A DNA stretch of 5,481 nt from Oscillospiraceae bacterium. GTDB lineage: Bacteria; Bacillota; Clostridia; Oscillospirales; Oscillospiraceae. The stretch's first letter is position 1, and every line of letters begins with the position of its first letter. Made by a program: the position numbers and the translations under genes. Positions 4,944 to 5,481 of this stretch are shown one piece after another. The stretch is from assembly GCA_020025345.1 (NCBI GenBank), contig JAHHSH010000085.1, forward strand, positions 1 to 5,481. Reading direction: 5' to 3'. The notes under the pieces are model-generated. The model made no database searches and had not been told where the DNA came from. It saw nothing but the letters and a program-made list of their open reading frames with translations.

Positions 4944-5481
4944 ATGGAAAGAAAAATGAAGTCCATGGATGGCAACAACGCTGCCGCTCACGTGTCCTAC
5001 GCGTTTTCGGAAGTTGCTGCAATCTATCCTATCACTCCTTCCAGCCCCATGGCTGACTTCGTGGACCAGTGGTCTGCAAACGGTCTGAAGAATATCTTCG
5101 GCACCAAGGTCAAGGTTGTGGAGATGGAATCTGAGGCCGGCGCTGCCGGTGCTGTGCATGGTTCTCTGGGCGCCGGTGCCCTGACCACCACCTACACCGC
5201 ATCCCAGGGTCTGCTGCTGATGATCCCCAACATGTACAAAATTGCCGGTGAGCAGCTGCCCTGCGTGTTCCACGTCAGCGCTCGTACCGTGGCTACCCAT
5301 GCGCTGAATATCTTCGGTGATCACTCCGACGTTATGGCATGTCGCCAGACTGGCTTTGCCATGCTGTGCGAAGGCAACGTGCAGGAAGTTATGGACCTGA
5401 GCCCTGTGGCTCATCTGGCTGCCCTCAGCGGCAAGGTTCCCTTCATCAACTTCTTCGATGGTTTCCGTACTTCCCACGAGA
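4944..5481 (+). CDS. nifJ: Pyruvate:ferredoxin (flavodoxin) oxidoreductase, N-terminal part
   Basis: This enzyme oxidises pyruvate with coenzyme A to acetyl-CoA and CO2, reducing ferredoxin; it is oxygen-sensitive, cytoplasmic and central to fermentation in Clostridia. Only the first 179 codons are present; the full protein is usually about 1,170-1,200 residues, so the gene continues past the right edge. The visible part is domain I, with the near-invariant AIYPITPSSPMAD (26-38), EMESEAGAAGAVHG (60-73), TYTASQGLLLMIPNMYKI (83-100) and FFDGFRTSHE at the end. Thr31, Glu64 and Arg114 fall exactly at the substrate-site positions described for the Desulfovibrio africanus enzyme. The start is set by GGAGG eight nt upstream. 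Its codons favour GCT, GGT and CGT and avoid CGG, unlike the GC-rich choices in comM and cinA, as expected for a highly expressed gene. Thiamine-diphosphate and iron-sulfur domains lie outside the window. Confidence 0.97.
   Translation, partial: MERKMKSMDGNNAAAHVSYAFSEVAAIYPITPSSPMADFVDQWSANGLKNIFGTKVKVVEMESEAGAAGAVHGSLGAGALTTTYTASQGLLLMIPNMYKIAGEQLPCVFHVSARTVATHALNIFGDHSDVMACRQTGFAMLCEGNVQEVMDLSPVAHLAALSGKVPFINFFDGFRTSHE

Noticed and set aside
4815..5477. 220-codon minus-strand ORF opposite the nifJ start
   Set aside because: It lies antisense to the highly conserved PFOR N-terminus and has a His/Gly-rich shadow composition.

Overview
The window looks like a piece of a Clostridia chromosome, most likely an Oscillospiraceae/Ruminococcaceae-type gut anaerobe. 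The basis is a one-polypeptide pyruvate:ferredoxin oxidoreductase, a ThiI without a rhodanese domain, strong AAAGGAG-type ribosome binding sites, GC-rich genes and AT-rich intergenic DNA. The family-level placement is inference; anaerobic Firmicutes is the firmer part.

Layout. Four genes lie on the minus strand and are read right to left: comM/yifB (3080-4597), thiI (1796-2971), cinA (533-1783) and a small three-helix membrane protein of unknown function (48-503). The gaps are 108, 12 and 29 nt. thiI and cinA are almost certainly cotranscribed, because the cinA Shine-Dalgarno overlaps the thiI stop codon. The membrane protein probably belongs to the same unit. The comM-thiI gap has its own possible -10 element. 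The 5' end of nifJ (pyruvate:ferredoxin oxidoreductase) starts at 4944 on the plus strand and runs off the right edge.

The 346-nt divergent intergenic region (4598-4943) holds most of the unexplained structure. It has an extended -10 promoter for comM and a very good sigma-A-type promoter for nifJ (TTTACA, 17 nt, TATTAT, with a TGTGa extension). The nifJ mRNA leader can fold into an 18-pair hairpin just upstream of the ribosome binding site. Two perfect inverted repeats each have arms 30 bp apart centre to centre. There are also two DnaA-box-like 9-mers and a possible 38-codon ORF.

Functionally, nifJ is central anaerobic energy metabolism (pyruvate to acetyl-CoA with reduced ferredoxin). The minus-strand genes are housekeeping or stress-type: ComM is a DNA branch-migration helicase, ThiI makes 4-thiouridine in tRNA (and can serve thiamine synthesis), and CinA repairs or recycles nucleotide cofactors. 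ComM and CinA are both linked to competence in other bacteria. I see no mobile element, CRISPR array, rRNA or tRNA, and no clearly new multi-gene system; the best leads are the regulatory structures in front of nifJ.
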